A stretch of 64,000 bases of DNA, from positions 215,947 through 279,946 of the forward strand of contig NZ_NSJZ01000004.1 in NCBI RefSeq assembly GCF_002287065.1, in the 5' to 3' direction. A model generated the notes under the pieces. That model was given only the letters and a program-made list of their open reading frames with translations. It was not told where the DNA came from and made no database searches. The stretch is from Paracoccus salipaludis (GTDB lineage: Bacteria; Pseudomonadota; Alphaproteobacteria; Rhodobacterales; Rhodobacteraceae). Below are positions 18,001-25,574 of this stretch, in pieces. Position 1 is the stretch's first letter; each line of letters opens with the position of its first letter. Made by a program: the position numbers and the translations under genes.

Positions 18001-18485
18001 AGGACCGCGCCGCCCGCGCCCGGGATCTGCTGGCGGGTTCCGAGGGGGGGCTGCCCACGGAAGCCGAACTGTCGGCGCTGCTGGAAGACCTGTCGGCGCT
18101 GCTGGAAGCCGAGGACCTGGCGCCCCTGCTGTCGCCCGAGGGCGCCACCGTCCTGCGCGAGGTGGCGCTGTCGGCGCCCCTGCCGAACGGGCGCAGGCTT
18201 TCGGGCACCATCGACCGGCTGGTCGTCACGCCCGAGCGCGTCACCGCCATCGACTACAAGTCGAACGCCGCGGTGCCCGCACGGGCCGAGGACGTTCCCG
18301 AGGGCTACCTGCGCCAGATGGCTGCCTATCGCCACGCCCTGCGCGGGATCTATCCGGGCCGCGCAGTGGACTGCGCGATCCTCTGGACCCGCGCGCGGTC
18401 GGCCATGATGCTGCCCGACACGCTTCTGGACGCTGCATGGGAGGCTGCCATGCGTGCCCTTGACCCCGCCGGGACGGGCCCATAG
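15057..18485 (+). CDS. addA: double-strand break repair helicase AddA
   Basis: A 1142-residue UvrD-type helicase plus nuclease, partner of AddB. Visible in order are Walker A (NAGSGKTSVLTDRVARLLL, from residue 32), TIHSFCAGVLRRFPLEAGV, Walker B (VDEAQDTSPLQWQVIQ), VVGDPKQSIYSFQGAD (motif III), MTVHGAKGLESPVVI (motif V), LLYVGLTRAE (motif VI), and the C-terminal nuclease with VTAIDYKSN. All helicase and nuclease residues that I can check are present. The ATG at 15057 lies inside the end of addB (ATGAATGA), the coupled arrangement typical of addBA. Confidence 0.96.
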   Translation: MNDLSLKAMGPDPATRAQHVAADPDRSTWLTANAGSGKTSVLTDRVARLLLAGTRPERILCLTYTKAAATEMQNRLLKRLGEWAMLDDAALTQRLARMGVGAGADLNAARRLFAQAIETPGGLKVQTIHSFCAGVLRRFPLEAGVPHGFAELDERSAANLRAEIIEAMARDGAPEMADLLALQSDNGLDGFLGGLRDYDRPPCARTLWGDCGLPEGFDDAALLADCLDGDEATLIPALIPLLKAGGKTDAGAAEKLCKGAWDRAGVDELAILEQVLLTGEGAKAPFAAKIGAFPTKALREGACAALMDRLDELMSRVEAARPMRLALAHAQRTLALQRFGHAFCRRYAAAKSGGGWLDFDDLIQRTATLLDHPTMAQWVLFRLDGGIDHILVDEAQDTSPLQWQVIQRLTDEFTAGAGAADRPRTLFVVGDPKQSIYSFQGADIAVFEARRSEFSMAFEAAGQPMQDAALRHSFRSSPAILRLTDAVFQGEAAQGLGDTPAHIAFHEGMPGRVDLWPPVPDPGKPEPTPWHAPVDSVAANAAPRVLADAVARAARDMIGTPITLRNGQVRPLRPGDILILVQRRSAIFHDIIRALKQAGLPVAGADRLRLGGELAVRDIRAVLSVLATPEDDLSLAAALRSPLFGLTEDELYRLAAPRPGLLIEALRKSPHEQARAMLADLQGQADFLRPYDLISRLLVRHGGRARLIGRLGPEAEDGIDELLSQALTYETTETPSLTGFLVWLADDEAQVKRQPGAAQEGGGLIRVMTVHGAKGLESPVVILPDCAKRKGAGRGAPTILPDNGPPAHWRAARAWQTPQVQEWIARDQQRQEEERRRLLYVGLTRAESWLIVAAAGETGTGCESWHAMVADGFSRADGLSQADLPCDWGDCGIRRLSFGDWPAEAAAEATPASRETSLPDWLREPATVMSRAPGPVAATALGGDKVLPSDLAAAGAGDREAALLAGTRLHLLLEHLPGVPPEDRAARARDLLAGSEGGLPTEAELSALLEDLSALLEAEDLAPLLSPEGATVLREVALSAPLPNGRRLSGTIDRLVVTPERVTAIDYKSNAAVPARAEDVPEGYLRQMAAYRHALRGIYPGRAVDCAILWTRARSAMMLPDTLLDAAWEAAMRALDPAGTGP

Positions 18486-18524
18486 CTCTCCCTGACCCTC
18501 CAATCCCCCGCAAGGAGCTTTCCC

Positions 18525-18845
18525 ATGGCCACGTCCAAAGCCACCGACGCCGATTTCGACAGCGTTGTCCGTCAGTCCGATGTCCCCGTTGTCGTGGATT
18601 TCTGGGCCGAATGGTGCGGCCCTTGCCGCCAGATCGGCCCGGCGCTGGAAGAACTGTCCGAGGAATATGCCGGCCGCGTGAAGATCGTGAAGGTCAACGT
18701 GGACGAGAACCCCGACACCCCGGCGACTCTGGGCGTGCGCGGCATCCCGGCGCTGTTCATGTTCAAGGACGGCGAGGTCGTGTCGAACCGCATGGGCGCG
18801 GCGCCCAAGGCCTCGCTGAAGGCCTGGATCGACGAGGCCGTCTGA
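18525..18845 (+). CDS. trxA: thioredoxin
   Basis: A 106-residue thioredoxin, the general protein disulfide reductant of the cytosol. The redox site WCGPC is at residues 30-34, and the cis-proline loop [12 protein letters not shown] follows. An AAGGAG ribosome site at 18512-18517 stands 7 bases ahead of the ATG. It is 39 bases behind addA, an arrangement common in Rhodobacterales. It is the last gene of the plus-strand run and is followed at once by a strong hairpin. Confidence 0.97.
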   Translation: MATSKATDADFDSVVRQSDVPVVVDFWAEWCGPCRQIGPALEELSEEYAGRVKIVKVNVDENPDTPATLGVRGIPALFMFKDGEVVSNRMGAAPKASLKAWIDEAV

Positions 18846-18854
18846 TCCGAAAGG

Positions 18855-18888
18855 CTGAACGCCGCTCCCCTGCGGGAGCGGCGTTCAG
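18855..18888. terminator. bidirectional hairpin terminator after trxA
   Basis: A perfect 15-bp stem, CTGAACGCCGCTCCC (18855-18869) with GGGAGCGGCGTTCAG (18874-18888), closed by the loop CTGC. It sits between convergent trxA and the GGDEF-EAL gene, and its right arm contains the TGA stop of that gene. There is no T-run, but stem strength and position make it a likely terminator for both directions. Confidence 0.75.
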
Positions 18889-20573
18889 GCCACTGCCGTC
18901 CGGGTCTGGTAAAGCTCGGACAGGCGACGCGGCCGGTCGTAGTAATAGCCCTGCACCAGCCGCACCCCTGCCGCGCGCAGGCATTCCAGTTCCTCGTCCG
19001 TCTCGATCCCCTCGGCTACCACGGTCAGCCCCAGGTCGTCGCACAGGTTGACGACATGGCGCAGCACCATCCAGGCCCGGTCGGCGGTGCAGCAGTCGGC
19101 GATGAAGTCGCGCGACAGCTTGATCCCGTCGAATAGCCCCGAGCTGACATGCGAAAGGGCGGCGTATTCCGTCCCGAAATCGTCCAGCACCAGCCGGAAG
19201 CCGTGCCGACGCAGCGCCTCGATCTCGGCCCCCGGCGCGACGGTGCTAACCGCGACGCTTTCGGTCAGTTCCAGCGTCAGCCGCTGGGGGTCCAGCCCAT
19301 GCGCGCGCACGATCGCCGCCGCCGCCTCGGCGAAGCCCGGCTCGGCCAGCTGCCGCGCCGAGACATTGACGGCCAGCTGCAACCCGTCGGGCGCGCGCAG
19401 CAGGTCGGCGCAGGCGCGGTTCAGGACCCAGCGCCCAAGTTCCCCGATCATGCCGTTCTGCTCGGCCAGGCGGACGAAGACCGAGGGCTCGATGCGCCCG
19501 AGCGTGGGATGCTGCCAGCGCAGCAGGGCCTCGAAGGCAACGGGGCTGTCGCTGTCCAGCGAGATGATGGGCTGGTATTCCAGGAAGAACTCGTCGTTGC
19601 GGCAGGCGGTGCCGATGGCATGCAGCAGCAACTCGCGCGCGTCGGCCTCGTCCTGCATGGCCGGGGTGAACTGCAGGGCTGACCCGGGCTGCGTCTTGGC
19701 GGAATAAAGCGCCAGATCGGCCCGCCGCAGCACGGTCGAGACGGGGTTGAGCGCGCTCCAGTCCGCATCGGCGATGCCCGCGCTGAAATCCGGCACGCAG
19801 AAGACGGCACCGAGCGCCATTCCCGCGGTGCAGACCGTCTTGAGCCGCGCGCAAAGCGCCCGCGCCTCGGCCGCGTCCGCGACGACGGCGCAGAACTCGT
19901 CGCCGCCCATGCGCGCGCAGACGGCATGGGCAGGCGCGCAGGCGACCAGTGCCTGGGCCAGCCGCACAAGGAAGCGGTCGCCGATCTGGTGGCCATGAAG
20001 GTCGTTGATCGCCTTGAAGCGGTCCACGTCGATCAGGACCACGCTGGCGGTCGCATCCTTGCCGCGCAGGCGATGCAGATGTTCATACAGGGTGCGCCGG
20101 CTGCCCAGGCCCGTCAGCGCATCCCGTTCCGCCAGATAGCGCGCGCGTTCCAGGGCCAGCCGCTCCTCGTGCATGTCCTCAAGCGTGCCGACCCACTCGG
20201 CCGGATGGCCCTCGGATTCCGGGATCAGCACGCCCCGCGCCCGTACCCAGCGCCAATGGCCCTGCGCATCCCGCACGCGGCATTCCACCTGCAGGCGGTC
20301 GCGGCCCTGCAGGCTGCGGAAATCCAGCCGGCCGCGATCCTCGGGGTGGAAGCGGTCGAGGCAGTCGCGGCCAAGGGCAAGGCGATCGGGCTGACCGGTC
20401 AGGGTCTCCCATCCCATGGCGGCGCAGATGCGCCCCTCGAGGTCCGCCCACCACAGCACCAGCGCCCCTGCCTTCAGCGCCGCGCGATAGCGATCGCTGC
20501 TGCGCCGGAAATCCGGCTTCGCACTGCGCGACGCCTCGCCGTCAAAGCCGAAGTCGTCGTGGTGCAAATCCAT
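18885..20573 (-). CDS. PAS-GGDEF-EAL cyclic-di-GMP signalling protein
   Basis: A 562-residue cytosolic protein with no membrane segment. A PAS fold at about residues 20-130 (LWWADLEGRICAAMGWETLTG) precedes a GGDEF domain with intact RMGGDEF and an EAL domain with AFEALLRW, LTLELTES, LVLDDFGTEY and VVAEGIET. Both the cyclase and the phosphodiesterase motifs look complete, so it could make or degrade cyclic di-GMP. The usual DDFGTGY is changed to DDFGTEY. I see no RxxD inhibitory site just ahead of GGDEF. The ATG at 20573 is chosen since the codons above it do not look coding. It stands alone on its transcript. Confidence 0.9.
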   Translation of the reverse strand: MDLHHDDFGFDGEASRSAKPDFRRSSDRYRAALKAGALVLWWADLEGRICAAMGWETLTGQPDRLALGRDCLDRFHPEDRGRLDFRSLQGRDRLQVECRVRDAQGHWRWVRARGVLIPESEGHPAEWVGTLEDMHEERLALERARYLAERDALTGLGSRRTLYEHLHRLRGKDATASVVLIDVDRFKAINDLHGHQIGDRFLVRLAQALVACAPAHAVCARMGGDEFCAVVADAAEARALCARLKTVCTAGMALGAVFCVPDFSAGIADADWSALNPVSTVLRRADLALYSAKTQPGSALQFTPAMQDEADARELLLHAIGTACRNDEFFLEYQPIISLDSDSPVAFEALLRWQHPTLGRIEPSVFVRLAEQNGMIGELGRWVLNRACADLLRAPDGLQLAVNVSARQLAEPGFAEAAAAIVRAHGLDPQRLTLELTESVAVSTVAPGAEIEALRRHGFRLVLDDFGTEYAALSHVSSGLFDGIKLSRDFIADCCTADRAWMVLRHVVNLCDDLGLTVVAEGIETDEELECLRAAGVRLVQGYYYDRPRRLSELYQTRTAVA

Positions 20574-20948
20574 CGTGGGTTCATCCGCCAGCGGAAATCG
20601 TCCCTTTTGTATAGGCAAACATCCGCCGGTCAAAAGGAATCCGCAGCCTCGCCGGTCTGATGGAGAATCCTGTTCGTGGTGGTGACCGAGAACCCGATGC
20701 GCGATGAGCGGGAAAATCCCTCGGCGGCATCGGGCCGGGAAGACTGCACCACGCTTCAGTGGCCTGCCTTGGTCGGCAGGGCACGCGGCGGCTGCGTCAG
20801 AAGTGCGGCCGCCGCGATGATCCGGCGTTCCGGGCAGCCCGGATCGAGTTCCCTGCCCCATGGCCCCTGCGCAGGCGGGGTGCCTGCACAGGGGGCGCGG
20901 GAGCGCACCACAGCCCCAGCCGGGTCGCCGCCCCTGCTCAGGCCCGGG
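20574..20948. other. 375-base intergenic region upstream of the GGDEF-EAL gene
   Basis: No gene is seen here. For the minus strand there is a possible promoter, with CTTTTG (plus-strand 20631-20636) and TATACA (20608-20613) 17 bases apart, about 35 bases ahead of the GGDEF-EAL start. A hairpin at 20864-20894 follows the RTX gene. The rest shows no repeat or RNA gene that I can recognise. Confidence 0.4.
20864..20894 (-). terminator. hairpin downstream of the RTX protease gene
   Basis: CCCCTG-C-GCAGGC (20864-20876) pairs with GCCTGC-A-CAGGGG (20882-20894) around the loop GGGGT, giving twelve pairs with one mismatch. It lies about 55 bases past the stop of the RTX protease on the minus strand. 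There is no clear T-run, so terminator function is inferred from stem and place. Confidence 0.4.
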
Positions 20949-22547
20949 CTACCACAGGAAGTCGTCGGACCCCAGATCGGCAAGCTGCGTCCATTCGATC
21001 CGCAGCATGTGGCCGTCCTGCCGGAACTCGACATGGTTGCCGGCCTGGACCAGTTGGCCGCGCACGTCGGCCCATGTCTCCAGCCCCGCGAAGCTGCGCA
21101 GGTCGATGGCATCCTGCGCGGCGTCGAAGTTGCGGACCGTGTCCGCCCCGCCGGTGAACACGAAGCGGTCCGCCCCCGTGCCCCCGCGCAGCAGATCGTT
21201 GCCCGCCCCGCCGTCCAGCAGATCGCGCCCGCTCTGGGCCGCGAGATCGTCGTTGCCGGTCCCGCCCAGCAGCGTGTCATCGCCCGCGCCGCCGATCAGG
21301 ATGTCGTTCCCGGCATCCCCTTGGATGCGGTCAGCGCCATTCTGCCCGAACAGCCGGTCGCCGCCATTGCCGCCTTCGATCAGGTCGTTGCCGCCATTGC
21401 CCGAGATGGTGTCGGACCCCGCTGCCCCGAGCAGCCGGTCATTGCCGCTGCCACCGGCCAGCGCATCGTTGCCAAGGCCGCCGTCCAGCAGGTTCACGCC
21501 GCCCGCGTCCGACAGCCGGTCGTCGCCCGCGCCGCCGTAAAGCGAATCGTTGCCCAAGCCCCCGGCCATCTGGTCGTTGCCGTCCTCGCCCCACAGCCGG
21601 TCGTTGCCGTCGCCGCCGTTCAGGACGTCCGCTCCGGCACGGCCGTAAAGCTGGTCCGCGCCCGCGTTGCCCGTCAGCCGGTTGGCTGCGGCATTGCCGA
21701 TGATCGTGTCGGCGCCCGAGCCGCCGGTCGCATCCTCGATCACCGTGTCGGGGGCGATCTGCATGTTTCCCACCGCGCCCATCACGTTGGAAACCGCGCC
21801 CGGCGTCAGGTCGATCCGCTGGGCCGCACCGGTGCCCGAGAAGTTCACCGCATCCCGCCCGCCGTGGTCGGCGATCAGAAAGGTCGCCTGCGCCCCCAGC
21901 CGCGCCATCGCGTCCAGGGACCCGCCCGCGTTCGAGTTCACGCCATAGGTCGTGTTGCCCGTGTGCATGGCCGGCGCGGCATACATCTGCCGCAGGGCCA
22001 GATAATCGGCCAGCATCGGGGTCAGGTGATAGGCCTTGGTGGCATTGACCCAGGTGTTCTCGTCCTGGTCGAAATAGGACATGATGCTCATCTGCCAGCT
22101 GTCATTGGCGATGGCGGACTGCCGGAACTCCTCGACGCGGTCATAGTCCTGCGGATGGCCCAGCCCCAGGGCGTGCAGGGTTTCATGCACATAGGTGCGG
22201 AAGGCGTAGCTGCCGTAGCTGTCGCCCGGCTCGACCCGGTCGGCCGCGATCCGCACGGTCGCAGTGTTGATGGTGGTTCCCGAATAGGTCGTGCGCGTGT
22301 TGGCCCCCGACCCTTCGTGGCTGTAGGTGATCTTGGCCGAGCCCGCCGTTTCGCGGAAGCTCAGCCCCGTCATCCGGGCGATCTCGGCCAGCGCGTTGCG
22401 GGCAAGGCCCTGTTCCTGCGCGGTCAGGCCCGTGACGTTGAAGGTGATGGTGCCTTCCGAGCCCGGCCGCATGGTGCGGATGGCGCCTTCCCCGTAGTTG
22501 CTGGTCATCAGGCGTTGGGCGAACTGCTGGGCGGTCAGAACCTGCAT
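20949..22547 (-). CDS. RTX-repeat matrixin/serralysin-like zinc metalloprotease
   Basis: A 532-residue secreted protease. The zinc site HETLHALGLGHP is at residues 121-132 and the Met-turn SIMSYF at 154-159, placing it in the metzincin clan near the serralysins. Residues about 275-461 are glycine/aspartate nonapeptide repeats of the GGxGxDxLx type, which bind calcium and mark export by a type I secretion system. The last 30 residues hold the probable C-terminal secretion signal. There is no N-terminal signal peptide, as expected for this route. No type I ABC exporter, membrane-fusion protein or protease inhibitor gene is nearby. The ATG at 22547 has AGGAG a few bases upstream. Confidence 0.9.
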   Translation of the reverse strand: MQVLTAQQFAQRLMTSNYGEGAIRTMRPGSEGTITFNVTGLTAQEQGLARNALAEIARMTGLSFRETAGSAKITYSHEGSGANTRTTYSGTTINTATVRIAADRVEPGDSYGSYAFRTYVHETLHALGLGHPQDYDRVEEFRQSAIANDSWQMSIMSYFDQDENTWVNATKAYHLTPMLADYLALRQMYAAPAMHTGNTTYGVNSNAGGSLDAMARLGAQATFLIADHGGRDAVNFSGTGAAQRIDLTPGAVSNVMGAVGNMQIAPDTVIEDATGGSGADTIIGNAAANRLTGNAGADQLYGRAGADVLNGGDGNDRLWGEDGNDQMAGGLGNDSLYGGAGDDRLSDAGGVNLLDGGLGNDALAGGSGNDRLLGAAGSDTISGNGGNDLIEGGNGGDRLFGQNGADRIQGDAGNDILIGGAGDDTLLGGTGNDDLAAQSGRDLLDGGAGNDLLRGGTGADRFVFTGGADTVRNFDAAQDAIDLRSFAGLETWADVRGQLVQAGNHVEFRQDGHMLRIEWTQLADLGSDDFLW

Positions 22548-22658
22548 GAGCGACTCCTTCTGGACATGGCAGGTCCGAGGCTAGGCAGGGATCGCGCCCC
22601 ATCCAACCTAAAGTTGAACACTTCGTTAACAATCGCCGCGGGGCTGCAGCCCCTGCGC

Positions 22659-25064
22659 TCAGCCGCGCAGGGTGCCGCCCGTGGCCTTGCCCACCTTCTC
22701 GACGATCTTCGCCGCGACCGCCTCGATTTCCGATTCGGTCAGGGTCTTGTCCCTGGGCTGCAGGCGGACGGTCAGGGCGATGGACTTCTTGCCCGGACCC
22801 ATCTGCGCCTCGGCCCGCTCGCCCTTGAACTCGTCGAAGACGGTGACGCGTTCGACCAGGGACTTGTCGGCGCCCTGCGCGGCATTGACCAGCGTCAGCG
22901 CCTCGACGCGGTTGTCCACGACAAAGGCGAAGTCGCGCTCCACCGCCTGAAGGTCGCTGATCTCAAGCGCGGGGCGGGTGGGCGTCTTCACCTTCGGCAG
23001 CGGCACGTTGGCGAGGTGGACCGTGAAGGCCACCGCCGGTCCCTTGACGTCCAGCGCCTTGAGGATGCGGGGATGGACCTCACCGAAACTGGCCAGCCGC
23101 TTGGGCCCCAGCGCGATGTTGCCGGCACGGCCGGGATGCCACCAGCCGTCCAGCTTGCGGTCGATCTGGGCGCGCGCGGGTGCGCCGATGGCGGACAGGA
23201 TCGCCTCGGCATCGGCCTTGGCGTCATAGATGTCCACCGGGCGGCGCGAGCCATGCGGATCGCGCGCGGCGCTGGCGCCGACCAGCAGGCCCGACAGCTG
23301 CACCGCCTGCTCGCCCGGCTCGCCGCCGGTGAAGACGGGACCGACCTCGAACAGCGACAGGTCCATGAAGCCCCGCGCCTGATTGCGCGCCGCTGCGGCC
23401 AGCAGGCCCGGCAGCAGGTCGGGGCGCAGGTGCGTCATCTCGGACGAGATCGGGTTCTCGATCCGCACCGCGTCCGAGCCGCCGCCGAACAGCGCGGCCG
23501 AGGGCTGGTCGATGAAGCTGTAGGTGACGCATTCGTTGTAGCCCAAGGCCGCCGCCATCCGCCGGGCGGCGGATTCGCGGCGCTGCAGCGGCGTCAGCAC
23601 CGGCTGCGGCACGCCCGCGCGGGGGCGCGGCAGGGGCTGGCCCTGAAGGCGCGAAAGGCTGGCGATGCGGACGATTTCCTCGACCAGGTCGGCCTCGCCC
23701 TGCACGTCGGGGCGCCAGCTCGGCACTTGGGCCATGTCGCCCTCGAGCCGGAAACCAAGGGCCTCCAGCGTGGCGCGCTGCTCGGATTCGGGGATCTCGA
23801 GGCCCACGAGGCTTTGCGTCCGCGCGGGGTCCAGCCGGTAGGCGCGGGAGTGATCCGGGGCGGCGCCCGCCTCGACCACGTGGCTGGGTTCCCCGCCGCA
23901 GAGGTCGAGGATCAGGCGCGTCGCCAGTTCCAGCCCGTCACGGGTGAAGGCCGGGTCCACGCCGCGCTCGAAGCGGTAGCGGGCGTCCGAGTTGACCTTG
24001 AGCGCCCGGCCCGTCGCCGCGATGCCGATGGGCTGCCAGAAGGCGCTTTCCAGGAAGACGTCGGTCGTGTCCTCGGTCACGCCCGAGGCGTCGCCGCCCA
24101 TGATGCCCCCAAGGCTTTCGGGGCCGTTGTCATCCGCGATCACCAGGTCGCCCGCGCGCAGGGCATAGGTCTTGCCGTCCAGCGCGAGCAGGCTTTCGCC
24201 CTCGGTTGCGCCGCGCACGGTCAGGTCGCCCTGCACCTTGCCTGCGTCAAAGACATGCAGCGGGCGGTTCAGGTCGAAGGTGAACAGGTTGGTGATGTCC
24301 ACCAGCGTGGAAATCGGCCGCAGGCCGATCGCCTTCAGACGCTGCTGCAGCCAATCCGGCGAGGAGCCGTTCCTGACGCCCCGGATCAGCCGGCCGGTGA
24401 AATGGGGGACGCGGTCCAGCACGTCCGCCTCGATCGTCACGCCGATGGGGCTGTCGAAGCTGCCCGCGACGGCCTGAACCTCCAGCGGCTTCAGCACCCC
24501 GAGCCCCCGCGCGGCGAGGTCGCGGGCGATCCCCCGCACGCCCAGCGCATCGGGCCGGTTCGGGGTGATCTTGATGTGGATCATCGGGTCGATCTTTTCG
24601 GGCGCGTTCTCGGCCAGCCAGTCGATGAAACGCTGCCCGACCTGACCCGAGGGCAGCTCGATGATGCCGTTGTGCTCGTCGGAAAGCTCAAGCTCGCGTT
24701 CCGAGGCCATCATGCCGTGGCTCTCGATTCCGCGGATCTTGCCGACGCCGAGGGTGGTGTCGATGCCCGGCACATAGTCGCCGGGCTTGGCCAGCACGCC
24801 GACCAGCCCCGCCCGCGCGTTCGGCGCGCCGCAGACGACCTGCTTCTCGCCCTCGCTTGTCGCCACCCGCAGCACCCGCAGCCGGTCGGCGTCGGGATGC
24901 GGCTCGGCATGCTCGATCCGGGCGATGGTGAAGGCGGAGAGCTTCGCGGCGGGATCGACGACCTCCTCGACCTCGAGCCCGAGGTCGGTCAGCGCGTCGG
25001 TGATCTCGGTCAGGGTGGCCGTGGTGTCGAGATGGTCACGGAGCCAGGAGAGGGTGAGTTTCAT
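22659..25064 (-). CDS. pheT: phenylalanyl-tRNA synthetase beta subunit
   Basis: An 801-residue beta chain of the alpha2-beta2 PheRS that charges tRNA-Phe. In order it shows the N-terminal KLTLSWLRDHLDT, the tRNA-binding-like (EMAP/OB) segment HPDADRLRVLRVATSEGEKQ, the B3/B4 editing region (GVRGIARDLAARGLGVLKPLE, then TGRLIRGVRNG), the B5 domain, the catalytic-like core and the C-terminal ferredoxin-fold anticodon-binding domain (LQAVERDFAFVVD). Length and order are normal. Its ATG directly follows the TAA of the small gene between it and pheS, so coupled translation is likely. Confidence 0.97.
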   Translation of the reverse strand: MKLTLSWLRDHLDTTATLTEITDALTDLGLEVEEVVDPAAKLSAFTIARIEHAEPHPDADRLRVLRVATSEGEKQVVCGAPNARAGLVGVLAKPGDYVPGIDTTLGVGKIRGIESHGMMASERELELSDEHNGIIELPSGQVGQRFIDWLAENAPEKIDPMIHIKITPNRPDALGVRGIARDLAARGLGVLKPLEVQAVAGSFDSPIGVTIEADVLDRVPHFTGRLIRGVRNGSSPDWLQQRLKAIGLRPISTLVDITNLFTFDLNRPLHVFDAGKVQGDLTVRGATEGESLLALDGKTYALRAGDLVIADDNGPESLGGIMGGDASGVTEDTTDVFLESAFWQPIGIAATGRALKVNSDARYRFERGVDPAFTRDGLELATRLILDLCGGEPSHVVEAGAAPDHSRAYRLDPARTQSLVGLEIPESEQRATLEALGFRLEGDMAQVPSWRPDVQGEADLVEEIVRIASLSRLQGQPLPRPRAGVPQPVLTPLQRRESAARRMAAALGYNECVTYSFIDQPSAALFGGGSDAVRIENPISSEMTHLRPDLLPGLLAAAARNQARGFMDLSLFEVGPVFTGGEPGEQAVQLSGLLVGASAARDPHGSRRPVDIYDAKADAEAILSAIGAPARAQIDRKLDGWWHPGRAGNIALGPKRLASFGEVHPRILKALDVKGPAVAFTVHLANVPLPKVKTPTRPALEISDLQAVERDFAFVVDNRVEALTLVNAAQGADKSLVERVTVFDEFKGERAEAQMGPGKKSIALTVRLQPRDKTLTESEIEAVAAKIVEKVGKATGGTLRG

Positions 25065-25574
25065 TTAAGTCCGAAGCTCCTTTTTCATTGCTTCGACTAG
25101 ACGCTTACTTTCTACAGTAACATTATCCCAGAGCGTTCGCCCTTTTCCGTCTATCGAAGAGATTATCCAGTCTTTCTCTCTCGTCCAATAGTCGTTGATT
25201 GCAACGACCACTCCAGCAGACGCTTCAGTGACGCCCTTCTCTGCCACTAGTTCGACTTCTGACTGAAGCGACCAAAGCTTCCTTATTTCAGGATCGAGAT
25301 GCCAGTTTTCTCTGCTTCGACCATCCCTAGCGGTGCATTTCTCCACTTGCCTTAAAAACTGACGGTAAAGTTCGCGCTTCTCCGCCTTGAGCTTTACATA
25401 CTCTCCCAATAGCGTCTGACGCTCCCAAATCAGCAGCGAAATCCCACCACCGATTATCAAAGCCCAAACCGGGTTCGCAGCAAAACTTTTTAAAACTTCG
25501 ACGAAGTCATTCATCGGAGAAAATATTGCAAGGGTTACTACTACCGCGAAGGAACCCAGCAACACACCTTTCAT
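25065..25574 (-). CDS. AT-rich membrane protein of unknown function between pheS and pheT
   Basis: A 169-residue protein that I do not recognise. Two hydrophobic segments (about residues 4-21 and 35-50, the second ALIIGGGISLLIW) are followed by a charged region likely to be helical or coiled coil (KLKAEKRELYRQFLRQVEK) and a mixed C-terminal part. Base composition departs from the flanks: three 60-base lines counted here (25081, 25201, 25501) give 87 G+C of 180, against 42 of 60 in a pheS line (25861). The start overlaps the pheS stop by one base (TAATG) and the stop abuts the pheT start (TAAATG). The gene thus sits in the operon without any spacer. Horizontal origin is inferred from composition. 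Confidence 0.85.
   Translation of the reverse strand: MKGVLLGSFAVVVTLAIFSPMNDFVEVLKSFAANPVWALIIGGGISLLIWERQTLLGEYVKLKAEKRELYRQFLRQVEKCTARDGRSRENWHLDPEIRKLWSLQSEVELVAEKGVTEASAGVVVAINDYWTREKDWIISSIDGKGRTLWDNVTVESKRLVEAMKKELRT

Noticed and set aside
21150..21720. Regular DNA repeats of about 27 bases.
   Set aside because: They encode the calcium-binding nonapeptides of the RTX protein and are not a separate DNA repeat.
20676..25100. A very long open frame on the plus strand opposite the RTX protease and pheT.
   Set aside because: It is the mirror of high-GC coding sequence. pheT and the protease are certain on the other strand and the product has no recognisable domain. It also crosses two gene boundaries.
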